Origin: Chloroflexota bacterium
Lineage (GTDB): Bacteria; Chloroflexota; Anaerolineae; Anaerolineales; Villigracilaceae
Length of the DNA stretch: 64,000 nt
Reading direction: 5' to 3'
Assembly (NCBI GenBank): GCA_016213105.1
Contig: JACRBN010000002.1
Span: 112,042-176,041 of the forward strand
Below are positions 8,658-17,543 of this stretch, piece by piece. Position 1 is the first letter of the stretch, and every line of letters starts with the position of its first letter. A program made the translations under genes and the position numbers. The notes under the pieces were generated by a model that saw nothing but the letters and a program-made list of their open reading frames with translations, had not been told where the DNA came from and made no database searches.

Positions 8658-10406
8658 CTAGGTACCGGGCGTGTAGATGCCGCCTGAGTACAGTCCGTCC
8701 ACGTTTGCGCCGCTGGAAGAGCCGCCGCTGTACACCACGTAGGTCATTCCGTTTGCCAGTTGCGGCGATGAAAGCACCACGGACTGATAGGCCTTGGCCG
8801 GCGCAAAGGTCAGGATCTCCTCGCCGCTTTGGGTTTGGATGTGGATCAACGTGCCAGCCGCCTGCGCCGCGTCGAAGTTATACAGGATCGAATATTGGCT
8901 GGACGAATTGCTGGGGGCCTGGGCCATGCCCGAACTGCCCACCGCCAGCAGGAATCCGCCCGAGATGTTGAACGTGCCGTTGTAATCCAGGGGGCCGTTG
9001 CCGTTGTTGGTCGGGCCGTTGACAATTACCGTGCCGCCCGTCATCTCGAAGGAGCCGTTCGAGTCGAGGCCGTCGCCGCCCGCGTCCACGTAGAGATAGC
9101 CGCCGTTGATATAAACGTAGTAGCTGCCTGCCGCAAATTCGTTCTGACCGGGCCGCCCGTTGACCGAGGAACCGTCGGCGCCGCCGCCCGCGTTGATGCC
9201 GTCGTCGCTGGCGACCACATGGATCGTCCCGCCGTTGATCGTGATGAGCGCGCTCTCGATGGCCTCGTAGGACTGCGTTAGATCGATCTCGCCGCCGTTG
9301 ATGGTCAGGGATGCGTTGGCGTGCAAGCCATCGTCGCCCGAGGCCACCTGGAAGCCTCCGCCGTCGATGGTGAGCGTGGCGTTGCTGTGCAGCGAGTCGT
9401 CCGCCGAGTTGATGGTGAACGCGCCCGCGGTGATGAGCAGATCCGTGCCCGCCTTCAAGCCCTTGGCGCTCTCGCTGGTCTGGCTGGTGTCCCCCCACAT
9501 GCCGCCGCCCGAACTGCTGTTATTGACGGCTCCGCCGCCCGACGTGATGGCAAACGTGCCGCCGTCGATTTGCAGGCGGGTCGCGGCCTGGATGCCATCC
9601 AGCGCCGACGTGATGTTCAGGCTTCCGCCCTCGATCAGGATGTAGCCCTTTTCGGCCTCATCCACGTTCGTGGATTGGATGCCGTCCGCGCCAGAGTTGA
9701 TCGTGATCACGCCATCCTTGATCGAGACCGAATCCTTGCCCTTGAGGCCGTCGTTCACGGCATTGATCGTAAGGATGCCGCCGACAATCTTCAGATCATC
9801 CTTGCTGGCGATGCCGTTGTTGTAATTGGCGGTGACGGTCAGCGCGCCGCCCCCGTTGATGGTCAGGTCGTCGTGACTGAAGATGGCTGCATTGGGTTCG
9901 CCGCTTTCATCGAGCGCCGCATAGGTTGTGCCATCCGTCACCGTATTCTGCGTGCCGTCAGCCAGCGTGAGCACCACCTTTTCGGCATTGGCGATGTAGA
10001 GCGGCGCGCCCGTCGAGTAGGTGATGTCCGCGCCGTTCAAGAGGAGCGTGACCGTTTCGGCGTCCTGCGTGTCGACGACGATCTGCCCGTCGTTCAGCAC
10101 GCCCTGGATGGAGTAAACCCCCGCCGCGCCGACGGTGGCCACCGTCCCGTCCACATTGACCCCGCTCCCCGTCACCGAGATCGACCCGCCCTCCAGGCGG
10201 ATGACCGTTGCGGTGGCCGAGTCCACGTTGACGGCCAGGTCGTCGGAGGCGTAGTCGGCGCTGATCGGGGTGGAGGAGGCGGCCAGGGGTACGGCGGCAG
10301 GCGCGGTCAAGTCGCTCGTATTCGCCACCTGGGATGTGGATGCGGAGCAGGCGGTCAGAGTCACGATCAGGATGATCGATAAGAGGAAGGTCAGTAACTT
10401 TTTCAT
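8658..10406 (-). CDS. Carbohydrate-binding beta-helix lipoprotein, Cthe_2159-like
   Basis: A 582-residue secreted lipoprotein. The signal peptide ends in a lipobox (TLTACS), giving a lipidated cysteine near residue 20. The body is built of about 20-residue repeats with motifs such as INGG, DGLHANA and DDGINAGG, the pattern of a right-handed parallel beta-helix. Family member Cthe_2159 of Clostridium thermocellum binds cellulose and polygalacturonate. GGAGACCAA precedes the ATG. It follows the VTC and DUF4956 genes on the same strand, a common partnership. A TAG appears to truncate the C-terminal tail. Confidence 0.85.
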   Translation of the reverse strand: MKKLLTFLLSIILIVTLTACSASTSQVANTSDLTAPAAVPLAASSTPISADYASDDLAVNVDSATATVIRLEGGSISVTGSGVNVDGTVATVGAAGVYSIQGVLNDGQIVVDTQDAETVTLLLNGADITYSTGAPLYIANAEKVVLTLADGTQNTVTDGTTYAALDESGEPNAAIFSHDDLTINGGGALTVTANYNNGIASKDDLKIVGGILTINAVNDGLKGKDSVSIKDGVITINSGADGIQSTNVDEAEKGYILIEGGSLNITSALDGIQAATRLQIDGGTFAITSGGGAVNNSSSGGGMWGDTSQTSESAKGLKAGTDLLITAGAFTINSADDSLHSNATLTIDGGGFQVASGDDGLHANASLTINGGEIDLTQSYEAIESALITINGGTIHVVASDDGINAGGGADGSSVNGRPGQNEFAAGSYYVYINGGYLYVDAGGDGLDSNGSFEMTGGTVIVNGPTNNGNGPLDYNGTFNISGGFLLAVGSSGMAQAPSNSSSQYSILYNFDAAQAAGTLIHIQTQSGEEILTFAPAKAYQSVVLSSPQLANGMTYVVYSGGSSSGANVDGLYSGGIYTPGT

Positions 10407-10426
10407 TTGGTCTCCGTTATGGTTTT

Positions 10427-10513
10427 GTCATTGTGAGTTGTGAAATAGCAATGAGGAGATTGCTTACCACTTCATGGCACATGTTGTCGCCCTATTGGGC
10501 TCCTCGCAATGAC
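10427..10513. repeat. REP-like palindrome, copy 2
   Basis: Begins GTCATTGTGAG and ends CTCCTCGCAATGAC, with GAGATTGCTTACC and TTGTCGCCC inside. It lies directly upstream of the lipoprotein gene, between it and the 36-residue peptide gene. Confidence 0.65.
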
Positions 10514-10520
10514 AGAAGGG

Positions 10521-10631
10521 TCAGAGGGTATAGGCAATGATGGGATAGTTGCCGATGGCAAAGCTCAGAATGGACAGGATGCCGACCAGCAAGAGCATCA
10601 GGGGCAGGCTGCGTTTGAATTTGAGGGACAT
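10521..10631 (-). CDS. Small membrane peptide, 36 residues
   Basis: ATG at 10631 with GGAGAAACC directly upstream opens a 36-codon frame ending in TGA. The product starts with a basic MSLKFKRS segment and continues with one strong hydrophobic helix (LPLMLLLVGILSILSFAI). It lies between the DUF4956 gene and the lipoprotein gene on the same strand. No family is recognised. Support is a good ribosome-binding site, a clean membrane helix and operon position; chance occurrence cannot be excluded. Confidence 0.45.
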   Translation of the reverse strand: MSLKFKRSLPLMLLLVGILSILSFAIGNYPIIAYTL

Positions 10632-10639
10632 GGTTTCTC

Positions 10640-10681
10640 CTTGCTCCCCTCTCCCAAAGGGAGAGGGGCTGGGGGTGAGGA
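10640..10681. repeat. CCCCTCTCCC/GGGAGAGGGG palindrome
   Basis: A short perfect hairpin (CCCCTCTCCC, AAA, GGGAGAGGGG) followed by CTGGGGGTGAGG, placed between the stop of the DUF4956 gene and the small membrane peptide. It may be a dispersed repeat and could act as an mRNA-stabilising hairpin. Confidence 0.5.
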
Positions 10682-10684
10682 TGG

Positions 10685-11365
10685 TTATAGATCTGTTCCG
10701 TTGTAGCCCGCGATGAGCGTGACCTTGTTGTCGCCGTTCAACTTCCTGATCTCGGCGAGGAAGTCCTGCATTTGCGCGGATTTCTTCAGGCCGACGCTGT
10801 AGATCAGTTCGGTCATTGTGCCGCTCTGAATCGAGTCAACGCTGATAAGTTCGGAGGCGTGGGTGTATTTGACGAAGACGCGGTCGAAGAGTGAGTCGAA
10901 CGGCGCGCCGTTGGGGATGTGTACGCGCAGGATCTGGGTGGCCGATTCGCGCGCGAACCAGTTGAGGCGGGTCATCAAGACGACGACCAGGCTGATGACC
11001 ACCGCCGCGATGGTGCCCAGCAGGTAGAAGCGCGTGCCGATGGCCATGCCAATCGCCATGCTGAAGAAAATGAAGCCCACGTCGCGCGTCTCCTTGACGG
11101 CGTTGCGGAAGCGGATGATGGACAACGCGCCGACCAGCGAGAAGGCGCGGGCCACGTTCGAGCCGACGATGAGCATGACCAGCGCCACGATCATGCCGTT
11201 CATCACCAGCGTGAAGACGAAACTTTGGGTGTAGGACGTGCCGCGGTGGGTGATCTGGTATATCCAGCCGATGAAGGCGCTGAGCGCGAAGCTGAGCGTC
11301 AACACCAGCACGACATCCATGACAGTGAATTCGGTGGTCAGGTCTTGCAGATTAAAAATGTCCAT
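10685..11365 (-). CDS. DUF4956 membrane protein
   Basis: 226 residues with four or five membrane helices in the first 150 residues and a soluble C-terminal domain of about 75 residues. The segment SLVGALSIIRFRNAVKETRDVGFIF is the hallmark of DUF4956 proteins. Function is unknown, but the family is regularly encoded with VTC-domain proteins and secreted CotH or beta-helix proteins, as here. The frame is open further upstream, but the ATG at 11365, after GGAG nine bases away, gives the family's normal length. Confidence 0.85.
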   Translation of the reverse strand: MDIFNLQDLTTEFTVMDVVLVLTLSFALSAFIGWIYQITHRGTSYTQSFVFTLVMNGMIVALVMLIVGSNVARAFSLVGALSIIRFRNAVKETRDVGFIFFSMAIGMAIGTRFYLLGTIAAVVISLVVVLMTRLNWFARESATQILRVHIPNGAPFDSLFDRVFVKYTHASELISVDSIQSGTMTELIYSVGLKKSAQMQDFLAEIRKLNGDNKVTLIAGYNGTDL

Positions 11366-11430
11366 GAGAGGGGTCTCCGTGAATATGTTCTTGTTGCAGG
11401 TTGCTTGTGGAACAAGGCAATAGACTTGTT

Positions 11431-12270
11431 CTACCTGCCGATGCCCAGCTTCTGCTCCAGCCTGTTGAACACAGACAGACTGGATGCCAGCATCTCTTCC
11501 GAACTTTCGGCGGGCAGGCTGTTCCAGCGCAGGGCGGGCATGTTCTGCGCCGCTTCGATGCTGCGGCAATATTTGCTGACGCGCACCATTTTCAGGTTTT
11601 GATCCGCGATCAATTCCGTCAACCAGAGGGGCATGTGCTCGTTGATCTTGATCTCCATCACCACCTGGTGGGCGGGCAGCATCGGCAGGGCGGATGGTTC
11701 TTCATGCAGGGAAAGGCGCTGCATTTGGAAGGAAAGCGCGCTGTCGAAGGTGACGCGCAGGCCGATGTCGTAGTCCGAGCCGGTGAAGGCCTGGCGGTCA
11801 TAGCGCACGATGCTCATCGGGCGCAGGTTGTACTGCCAGAGGAAGGCGTAGATCTCTTCGACCACGGGGCGCTCTTCGGGCGCGCAGTCGGGCAGGTGAC
11901 GGTCGAGGCACAGCCGCAGGGCGTCGCCATAGGGCAGCACGGCGCGGCGCTTTTGGGTGACACGGTCCACGCGCTGCTTGATCTCGACGAAAACAGGCGT
12001 GGCCTCGGTGAGCGGCTCGCCCGTTTCGTAGCGGCGGATGCGCAGTTTGCGTCGGAAGCGCAGGCCGTATTCCTTCTCCCAGTAACAGCGCAGGTCGGGT
12101 GAGTCGAAGTACAGGCTGGTCAGGGCGTAGCGCCCGTCGTTGTGGCCGTGCTGGTCGGGGGTCATGTAGGTGCGCAGGGCGGACTTGAATTGCTCGGCCT
12201 GGCGCAGCGTGAGCAGGTACTTAAGCTCGAAGCGATTGAACTTGCGGATGGTGTGATTGGCGGTAGACAT
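11431..12270 (-). CDS. VTC-domain polyphosphate polymerase-like protein
   Basis: A 279-residue protein of the VTC domain, the tunnel-shaped triphosphate fold that makes polyphosphate from ATP in yeast vacuoles. Visible features are the start FNRFELKYLL, basic strands such as RRKLRIRRYE, an acidic VFVEIKQR and a later VVMEIKIN. Bacterial members in this gene context are not biochemically defined. A TTG four codons upstream is possible, but GAAGG just before ATG 12270 favours the ATG. First gene of the surface cluster. Confidence 0.85.
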   Translation of the reverse strand: MSTANHTIRKFNRFELKYLLTLRQAEQFKSALRTYMTPDQHGHNDGRYALTSLYFDSPDLRCYWEKEYGLRFRRKLRIRRYETGEPLTEATPVFVEIKQRVDRVTQKRRAVLPYGDALRLCLDRHLPDCAPEERPVVEEIYAFLWQYNLRPMSIVRYDRQAFTGSDYDIGLRVTFDSALSFQMQRLSLHEEPSALPMLPAHQVVMEIKINEHMPLWLTELIADQNLKMVRVSKYCRSIEAAQNMPALRWNSLPAESSEEMLASSLSVFNRLEQKLGIGR

Positions 12271-12576
12271 GGAAACCTTCAACAGGAAACAGCGTTTTTG
12301 GGCTGGCGATGTTGAAAGTATAGCGATAACAAGTTATTAACAATTGGGCTTTCCGTGGAGAAATTGTGTGTTTTTTGCGCGTCCCCCACTGGCTGCCTTG
12401 AAAGGTTGTTCCCATATAAAGCAGGGCGGAGTTCAACAACGGGAGGCATTGGACTCGAAATCATGCTTCTTGATATGAAATGGCACGGCAAATGACGTTT
12501 TTGCCTTCGTCAATGGCAGTATAATCAGGCTTGCTTTCCATTATTATTTCATTATCCCTCAAAGGACGAAGGCACA
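12271..12576. other. Divergent intergenic region
   Basis: About 306 bases between two divergent genes. A TATAAT at 12520-12525 points towards the AAA ATPase gene, which has a clear ribosome-binding site (AAAGGACGAAGG). No convincing -35 box was found, and nothing coding was recognised. Confidence 0.5.
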
Positions 12577-13905
12577 ATGACCAACCCGCTTGGCGCAACC
12601 TCAAGTAATTCTTCCGGCTTTGTCCCCCCGCAACTTAACAACCTCGAAGACACAGGCCTCTCGCCGCTCTGGCTGCAGGACCTGACGCTTAAGCTCATGT
12701 ATTTTCGAGGATATTTAACCGGCTTCAAGATCGCCGAGGAACTCTGCCTGCCCTTTGCCGGTGTGGTGGATCAGATCCTCCTGCCGCTCAAACAGGATAA
12801 GTTGATCGAGATCAAGTCCTCGCAGGGCGGCCTGGGCGAGGGCGCCTACACCTATGGCATCACGGGCGCGGGCGTCATGCGCGCGCGCGAGGCGCTGGAG
12901 CGCAGTCAGTACGCCGGTCCCGCTCCCGTGCCGTTCGACGTGTATAACGATTCCATCCGCCGACAGAAGAGCGGACGCCTGACCGTCACTTCGCGCACCA
13001 TGCGCCAGATCCTTTCGCAGTTGGTGATCTCCGAGACCACCTTCCAGCGCCTGGGACCCGCCCTCAACTCGGGCACATCCATCTTCATGTACGGGCCGCC
13101 CGGGAACGGCAAGACCAGCATCGCGCGCGCCTTCGGCAACCTGGTGCTCAGCCAGACCATGTACATTCCCCTGGCCCTGTATCTCGACGGGCAGGTCATC
13201 AAGTTGTACGATGCGGTCAGCCACAAACTGGCGCCTGAATCGAGCGGCGAACCAGGCAACACGACCGGGACCTTACGCACCAGTATCCGCCGCGACCCGC
13301 GCTGGGTGAAGATCCGCAGGCCGTTCATCGTGGTGGGCGGCGAGTTGACCCTCGAAGGTCTGGACCTGGTCTACGACGAGACGCACCGCTTCTACGAGGC
13401 TCCCTTCCAGGTCAAGGCCAACGGCGGCATCCTGCTGATCGATGACTTTGGCCGCCAGCAGGTGCGCCCGCGCGACCTGCTCAACCGCTGGATCGTTCCG
13501 CTCGAAAACCGCGTGGACTTTCTCAAACTGGCCAACGGCCGCAAGATCGAAGTGCCGTTCGATGTGTTGATCGTGTTCTCTACCAACCTGCCGCCGAAGG
13601 ACCTGGTGGATGAGGCCTTCCTGCGCCGCCTGCGCCACAAGATCGAGATCGGCGATCCCTCCTACGAGGAGTACCGCGAGATCTTCAAACGCGTGGCCAA
13701 CGACAAGCGCGTGGAATACAGCGACCAGGGCCTGGCCTACCTGTTGCAGGAGTGGTACATCAAGCGCAATCGCAAACTGCGCGCCTCGCATCCCCGCGAC
13801 CTGTGCGACCAGATCCTCGATATTGCCTCGTATCTCTCGGTCAAGCCACAGATGACGCGCGAGATGATTGACCGCGCCTCCCAGGCGTATTTCGTGGAAC
13901 TCTAA
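12577..13905 (+). CDS. AAA-family ATPase with N-terminal winged-helix-like domain
   Basis: A 442-residue cytosolic protein. Residues 1 to about 110 look like a winged helix (FKIAEELCLPFAGVVDQILLPLK). The C-terminal part is an AAA ATPase with Walker A YGPPGNGKTS near residue 170, Walker B ILLIDDFGRQ near 290, and sensor VLIVFSTNLPPKDL, followed by an arginine-rich helix FLRRLRHKIEI. The architecture resembles MoxR/RuvB-like helper ATPases. The client is unknown. The next gene, a glycerophosphodiesterase, follows 30 bases later. Confidence 0.8.
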   Translation: MTNPLGATSSNSSGFVPPQLNNLEDTGLSPLWLQDLTLKLMYFRGYLTGFKIAEELCLPFAGVVDQILLPLKQDKLIEIKSSQGGLGEGAYTYGITGAGVMRAREALERSQYAGPAPVPFDVYNDSIRRQKSGRLTVTSRTMRQILSQLVISETTFQRLGPALNSGTSIFMYGPPGNGKTSIARAFGNLVLSQTMYIPLALYLDGQVIKLYDAVSHKLAPESSGEPGNTTGTLRTSIRRDPRWVKIRRPFIVVGGELTLEGLDLVYDETHRFYEAPFQVKANGGILLIDDFGRQQVRPRDLLNRWIVPLENRVDFLKLANGRKIEVPFDVLIVFSTNLPPKDLVDEAFLRRLRHKIEIGDPSYEEYREIFKRVANDKRVEYSDQGLAYLLQEWYIKRNRKLRASHPRDLCDQILDIASYLSVKPQMTREMIDRASQAYFVEL

Positions 13906-13935
13906 CCCCTCACCTGGACCCCTGGTTTGTCACCG

Positions 13936-14691
13936 ATGTTTGAGAATTTTCCCAACCCCGTCCTCTTTGCCCATCGTGGCGCCTCGGCTCACGCCCCGGA
14001 GAATACGCTTCCCGCCTTCGAACTGGCCCTCCAGCAGGGCGCGGACGGCGTGGAACTGGATGTGAAGCTCACTGCCGACGGGCACGTCATTGTCATGCAC
14101 GATGCCACCGTGGACCGCACCACCGACGGTCATGGGCGTGTGCGCGACCTGACCCTGGCCGACTTCCGCAAGCTCGATGCGGGCAGTTACTATTCCGAGG
14201 CCTACCGCGGGACGAAGGTGCCCACGCTCGACGAGGTTTTCGCGGCCATCGGTCCGCGCTGTGTCATCAACGTGGAGTTGACCAATTACACCACCCCGCG
14301 CGATGCGCTGGTCGAAAAGGTCTGCGCGCTGGTCGAGCGGCACGCCTTGCAGGGGCGCATCCTGTTCTCCTCATTCTTTGCGGGCAACCTCAGGAAGGCC
14401 GCCTCCCTGCTGCCTTCTGTGCCGCGCGGATTGCTGGCCCTGGACGGTTGGAAGGGTGCCTGGGCGCGCTCGTTCGGCTTCATGTTCGGCGAATTCCAGT
14501 CCCTGCATCCGTACATCACCGACGTCAACGCGCCGCAGGTCTCGCGCGTGCATCGACTCAAACGCCGCATCCACGTGTGGACGGCCAACTCGGTCGAGGA
14601 GGTCACGCGTCTCAAAAACTGGGGCGTGGATGGCATCTTCACCGACGACCCGCAGACGGCCGTCCGCGCGCTGGGCCGGGGGCGCGGATAA
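13936..14691 (+). CDS. Glycerophosphodiester phosphodiesterase
   Basis: A 251-residue enzyme of the GDPD family, which hydrolyses glycerophosphodiesters to glycerol-3-phosphate and an alcohol. The catalytic pattern is clear: FAHRGASAHAPENTLPAFELAL, then GADGVELDVKLTADGHVIVMHD with the metal-binding Glu and Asp and second catalytic His. The C-terminus has HVWTANSVEEVTRL and GVDGIFTDDP, which close the barrel. No signal peptide is seen, so it is cytosolic. The TAA stop overlaps the next ATG by one base. Confidence 0.93.
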   Translation: MFENFPNPVLFAHRGASAHAPENTLPAFELALQQGADGVELDVKLTADGHVIVMHDATVDRTTDGHGRVRDLTLADFRKLDAGSYYSEAYRGTKVPTLDEVFAAIGPRCVINVELTNYTTPRDALVEKVCALVERHALQGRILFSSFFAGNLRKAASLLPSVPRGLLALDGWKGAWARSFGFMFGEFQSLHPYITDVNAPQVSRVHRLKRRIHVWTANSVEEVTRLKNWGVDGIFTDDPQTAVRALGRGRG

Positions 14692-17543
14692 TGTCCATTT
14701 GGCGGAAACAGGCGCCAGGTCCAGGAAAGACCAGCCGCCGCGCGTCCTTATCAGACGGGCGGCGTGCATTTTCCTTCCTGCTTTTGCTGGCCCTGCTTTC
14801 CACCACATTGGCGCCCGGCTTTGGGGCGCAGGCGCAAGCGCCGACGCCCGCGCCTGACGCCCAATCCCTACTCGCAAAGATGACAGCTGCGGAGCGGGTG
14901 GGGCAGTTGTTCCTGGTCACGTTCGTGGGAACGGACACCAGCACCGATTCCCAGATTTACGATCTGATCGCCGGGCACCACGTGGGCGGGGTGATGCTGC
15001 AAACCTCCAACGATAATTTCAGCGCCGCGCCCACCACTGTGGCCGATGCGCATGCCCTGATTGCCAACCTGCAGCGCATGGAATGGGAAAGTTCCGCCTC
15101 GCCCGCCGCCGACCCGACGGTGGGACAGGCGGCGCGCCAGAATTATGTGCCGCTGTGGGTCGGGATTTCCCAGGAGGGCAACGGGTACCCCACCGACCAG
15201 CTCCTGAACGGCTTGACCCTGCTGCCTTCCGAGATGGCCATTGGCGCCACGTGGAATCCCGACATTGCCAGGCAGGTGGGTGAGGTGCAGGGTGGGGAAT
15301 TGTCCGCGTTGGGCGTGAACCTGTACCTGGGGCCTTCGCTCGACGTGCTCGATGCGCCCAACCCAACCGCCAGCAGCGACATGGGTACGCGCGTCTTTGG
15401 CGGCGACCCGTACTGGGTGGGCGAGATGGGGCGCGCCTACGTCAGCGGCCTGCATACGGGCAGTGAAAATCAAATGGCTGTGATTGCCAAGCATTTTCCC
15501 GGGCGGGGCGATTCGGACCGTCCCCCTGAAGACGAAGTCTCGACCGTGCGCAAGTCGCTCGAAGAGTTGAAGCAGATCGAGCTGTATCCGTTCTTCGCGG
15601 TGACGGGCAACGCCTCCACGCCCGAGGCCGCCGCCGACGGCCTGCTGATTTCGCATATCCGTTACCAGGGTTTCCAGGGTAATATCCGCGTCACCACCCG
15701 CCCGGTCAGTTTCGACTCGCAGGCCCTGACGCAAATCCTCAGCCTGCCGCAGTTCACGAACTGGCGCGCCGCAGGCGGGCTGATCGTCAGCGACAACCTG
15801 GGCACGCGCGCCGTGCGCGACTTTTATCTGGACGGGGATGTCTTTTCCGCGCGCAGCGTGGCGCGGGATGCCTTCCTGGCGGGGAATGACCTGTTGAATC
15901 TCGGCCAGATCGTCTCGAGCGATGCCCCCGATAATTACACCACCGTCCTGCAAATTCTGGATTACTTCACCACCAAGTATCGCGACGATCCCGCCTTTGC
16001 CCAGCAGGTGGATGCGGCCGTCCTGCGCATCCTGACCGTCAAGCAGCGCCTGTACCCCGACTTTACGCTTGCCAACGTGCTCCCCTCGCAAGCCGGCCTG
16101 GAGGACATCGGCAACTCGAACGACCTGACCTTCGATGTCGCCCGCCGCGGCGCCACGCTCATTAGTCCCTCGATCCAGGATCTGACCACCGTCCTGCCCA
16201 ACCCGCCGCAGGTGCGCGAGCGCCTGGTCTTCATCACCGATACGCTGATGGTCAAGCAGTGCAGCACCTGTCCCGAGCAGGCCACGCTCGAGATGAACGC
16301 GCTGGAAAATTCCATCCTGCGCCTGTACGGTCCCGAGGCCGAAAACCAGACCTCGACCTTCCGCGTGGCCTCCTATACCTTTGATCATCTTCAACAGATG
16401 CTGGATGGCGCCAGTCCGCCCTACATCGAGGCCGACCTCGACCGCGCGAACTGGATCGTCCTGGTCATGTCAGATGCCAGCCGCGGCCAGCCCGCGCTGG
16501 TCAGCCGCTTCCTGACCGAAAGGCAGAATACCCTGCGCGACCGGCGTGTGATCCTTTTCTCGTTTGGCGCGCCCTATTATTTCGACGCCACCGACATCTC
16601 CAAGCTCACGGCCTATTACACGCTCTACAGCAAACAGGCTCCCGTGGCGGATGTGGCCGCGCGCCTGCTCTTCCAGGAATTAACGCCTTCGGGGTCGTCG
16701 CCCGTCTCGATCCCCGGGACTGGATATGACCTGATCTCGGTCATGGCCCCCGACCCGAATCAGATCATCCCGCTTAACCTGGACCTTCCGCCTGCACCCG
16801 GTATGGACGGCCTCACCATCACCCCGGGCGTCACCCCCGAAGCCACCCCCATGCCGCTCTTCCGCATCGGCGACACCATCGCCATCCGCACGGGAGTGAT
16901 TCTCGACCACAACGGACATTCCATCCCCGATGGGACGATCGTGCGCTTCTCCATGATGCTGACCGGGGAGGGGGGCGGCATTCTCAAACAGGTCGATTCG
17001 CCCACGGTTCAGGGCGTGGCGCGCGCCTCCTTCGGCCTCGACAAGCCCGGGCTGTTGGAGATCCGCGCGGCCAGCGAGCCTGCGATTCTTTCCGAGGTGC
17101 TGCAACTGGACGTGACCTCGGCGGGAGCCGCGGCTGTGACCGTCTTCGTGCCGTTCGTTGTCACCGAGACACCCCCGCCGCCCACGCCCACCGTGATCGT
17201 GCCCGTGCCGGAAGACCCGTATGTGACGAACGACGGCTACCTGCGCCTCAACACCTGGCTGATCAACATCCTGTTCCTGCTCGGTGTGGCCTGGATGTCC
17301 TATTGGGCGGTCAGCCGCTTGAAGGGCGCGCGCGAGGGCGTGCGCTGGGCTCTGTGCATTCTGCTTGGCGGCATGGCCTGCTCCACCTACCTGAGTCTCG
17401 GGCTGCCGGGCAGCACCGAACTGGCCTCCGGGCAGGGCGTGACTGGGATGCTGGTCTTTACGTTTTTTGGGGAATTGCTGGGGGCGGTCGGCGCCTGGTT
17501 GTGGATGCGCCGCGCTACCGCAGCAAAATCGCAAGCAGGCTGA
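14691..17543 (+). CDS. Glycoside hydrolase family 3 enzyme, membrane-tethered
   Basis: A 950-residue exported enzyme. A hydrophobic signal segment lies at about residues 27-45. The GH3 domain shows KHFPGRG at residue 267 and the nucleophile region LIVSDNLG with Asp368, the pattern of beta-N-acetylglucosaminidases and beta-glucosidases. A further domain follows, then Pro/Thr-rich linkers and three hydrophobic helices in the last 110 residues, so the enzyme is probably anchored at the outer face. ATG at 14691 shares its first base with the previous stop. The 3' end overlaps the convergent kinase gene by 29 bases. The sugar substrate is not clear. Confidence 0.88.
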   Translation: MSIWRKQAPGPGKTSRRASLSDGRRAFSFLLLLALLSTTLAPGFGAQAQAPTPAPDAQSLLAKMTAAERVGQLFLVTFVGTDTSTDSQIYDLIAGHHVGGVMLQTSNDNFSAAPTTVADAHALIANLQRMEWESSASPAADPTVGQAARQNYVPLWVGISQEGNGYPTDQLLNGLTLLPSEMAIGATWNPDIARQVGEVQGGELSALGVNLYLGPSLDVLDAPNPTASSDMGTRVFGGDPYWVGEMGRAYVSGLHTGSENQMAVIAKHFPGRGDSDRPPEDEVSTVRKSLEELKQIELYPFFAVTGNASTPEAAADGLLISHIRYQGFQGNIRVTTRPVSFDSQALTQILSLPQFTNWRAAGGLIVSDNLGTRAVRDFYLDGDVFSARSVARDAFLAGNDLLNLGQIVSSDAPDNYTTVLQILDYFTTKYRDDPAFAQQVDAAVLRILTVKQRLYPDFTLANVLPSQAGLEDIGNSNDLTFDVARRGATLISPSIQDLTTVLPNPPQVRERLVFITDTLMVKQCSTCPEQATLEMNALENSILRLYGPEAENQTSTFRVASYTFDHLQQMLDGASPPYIEADLDRANWIVLVMSDASRGQPALVSRFLTERQNTLRDRRVILFSFGAPYYFDATDISKLTAYYTLYSKQAPVADVAARLLFQELTPSGSSPVSIPGTGYDLISVMAPDPNQIIPLNLDLPPAPGMDGLTITPGVTPEATPMPLFRIGDTIAIRTGVILDHNGHSIPDGTIVRFSMMLTGEGGGILKQVDSPTVQGVARASFGLDKPGLLEIRAASEPAILSEVLQLDVTSAGAAAVTVFVPFVVTETPPPPTPTVIVPVPEDPYVTNDGYLRLNTWLINILFLLGVAWMSYWAVSRLKGAREGVRWALCILLGGMACSTYLSLGLPGSTELASGQGVTGMLVFTFFGELLGAVGAWLWMRRATAAKSQAG

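Noticed and set aside
8586..10406. A frameshift as the cause of the shortened lipoprotein
   Set aside because: The tail continues in the same frame after the TAG, so a single-base substitution explains it and no frameshift is needed.
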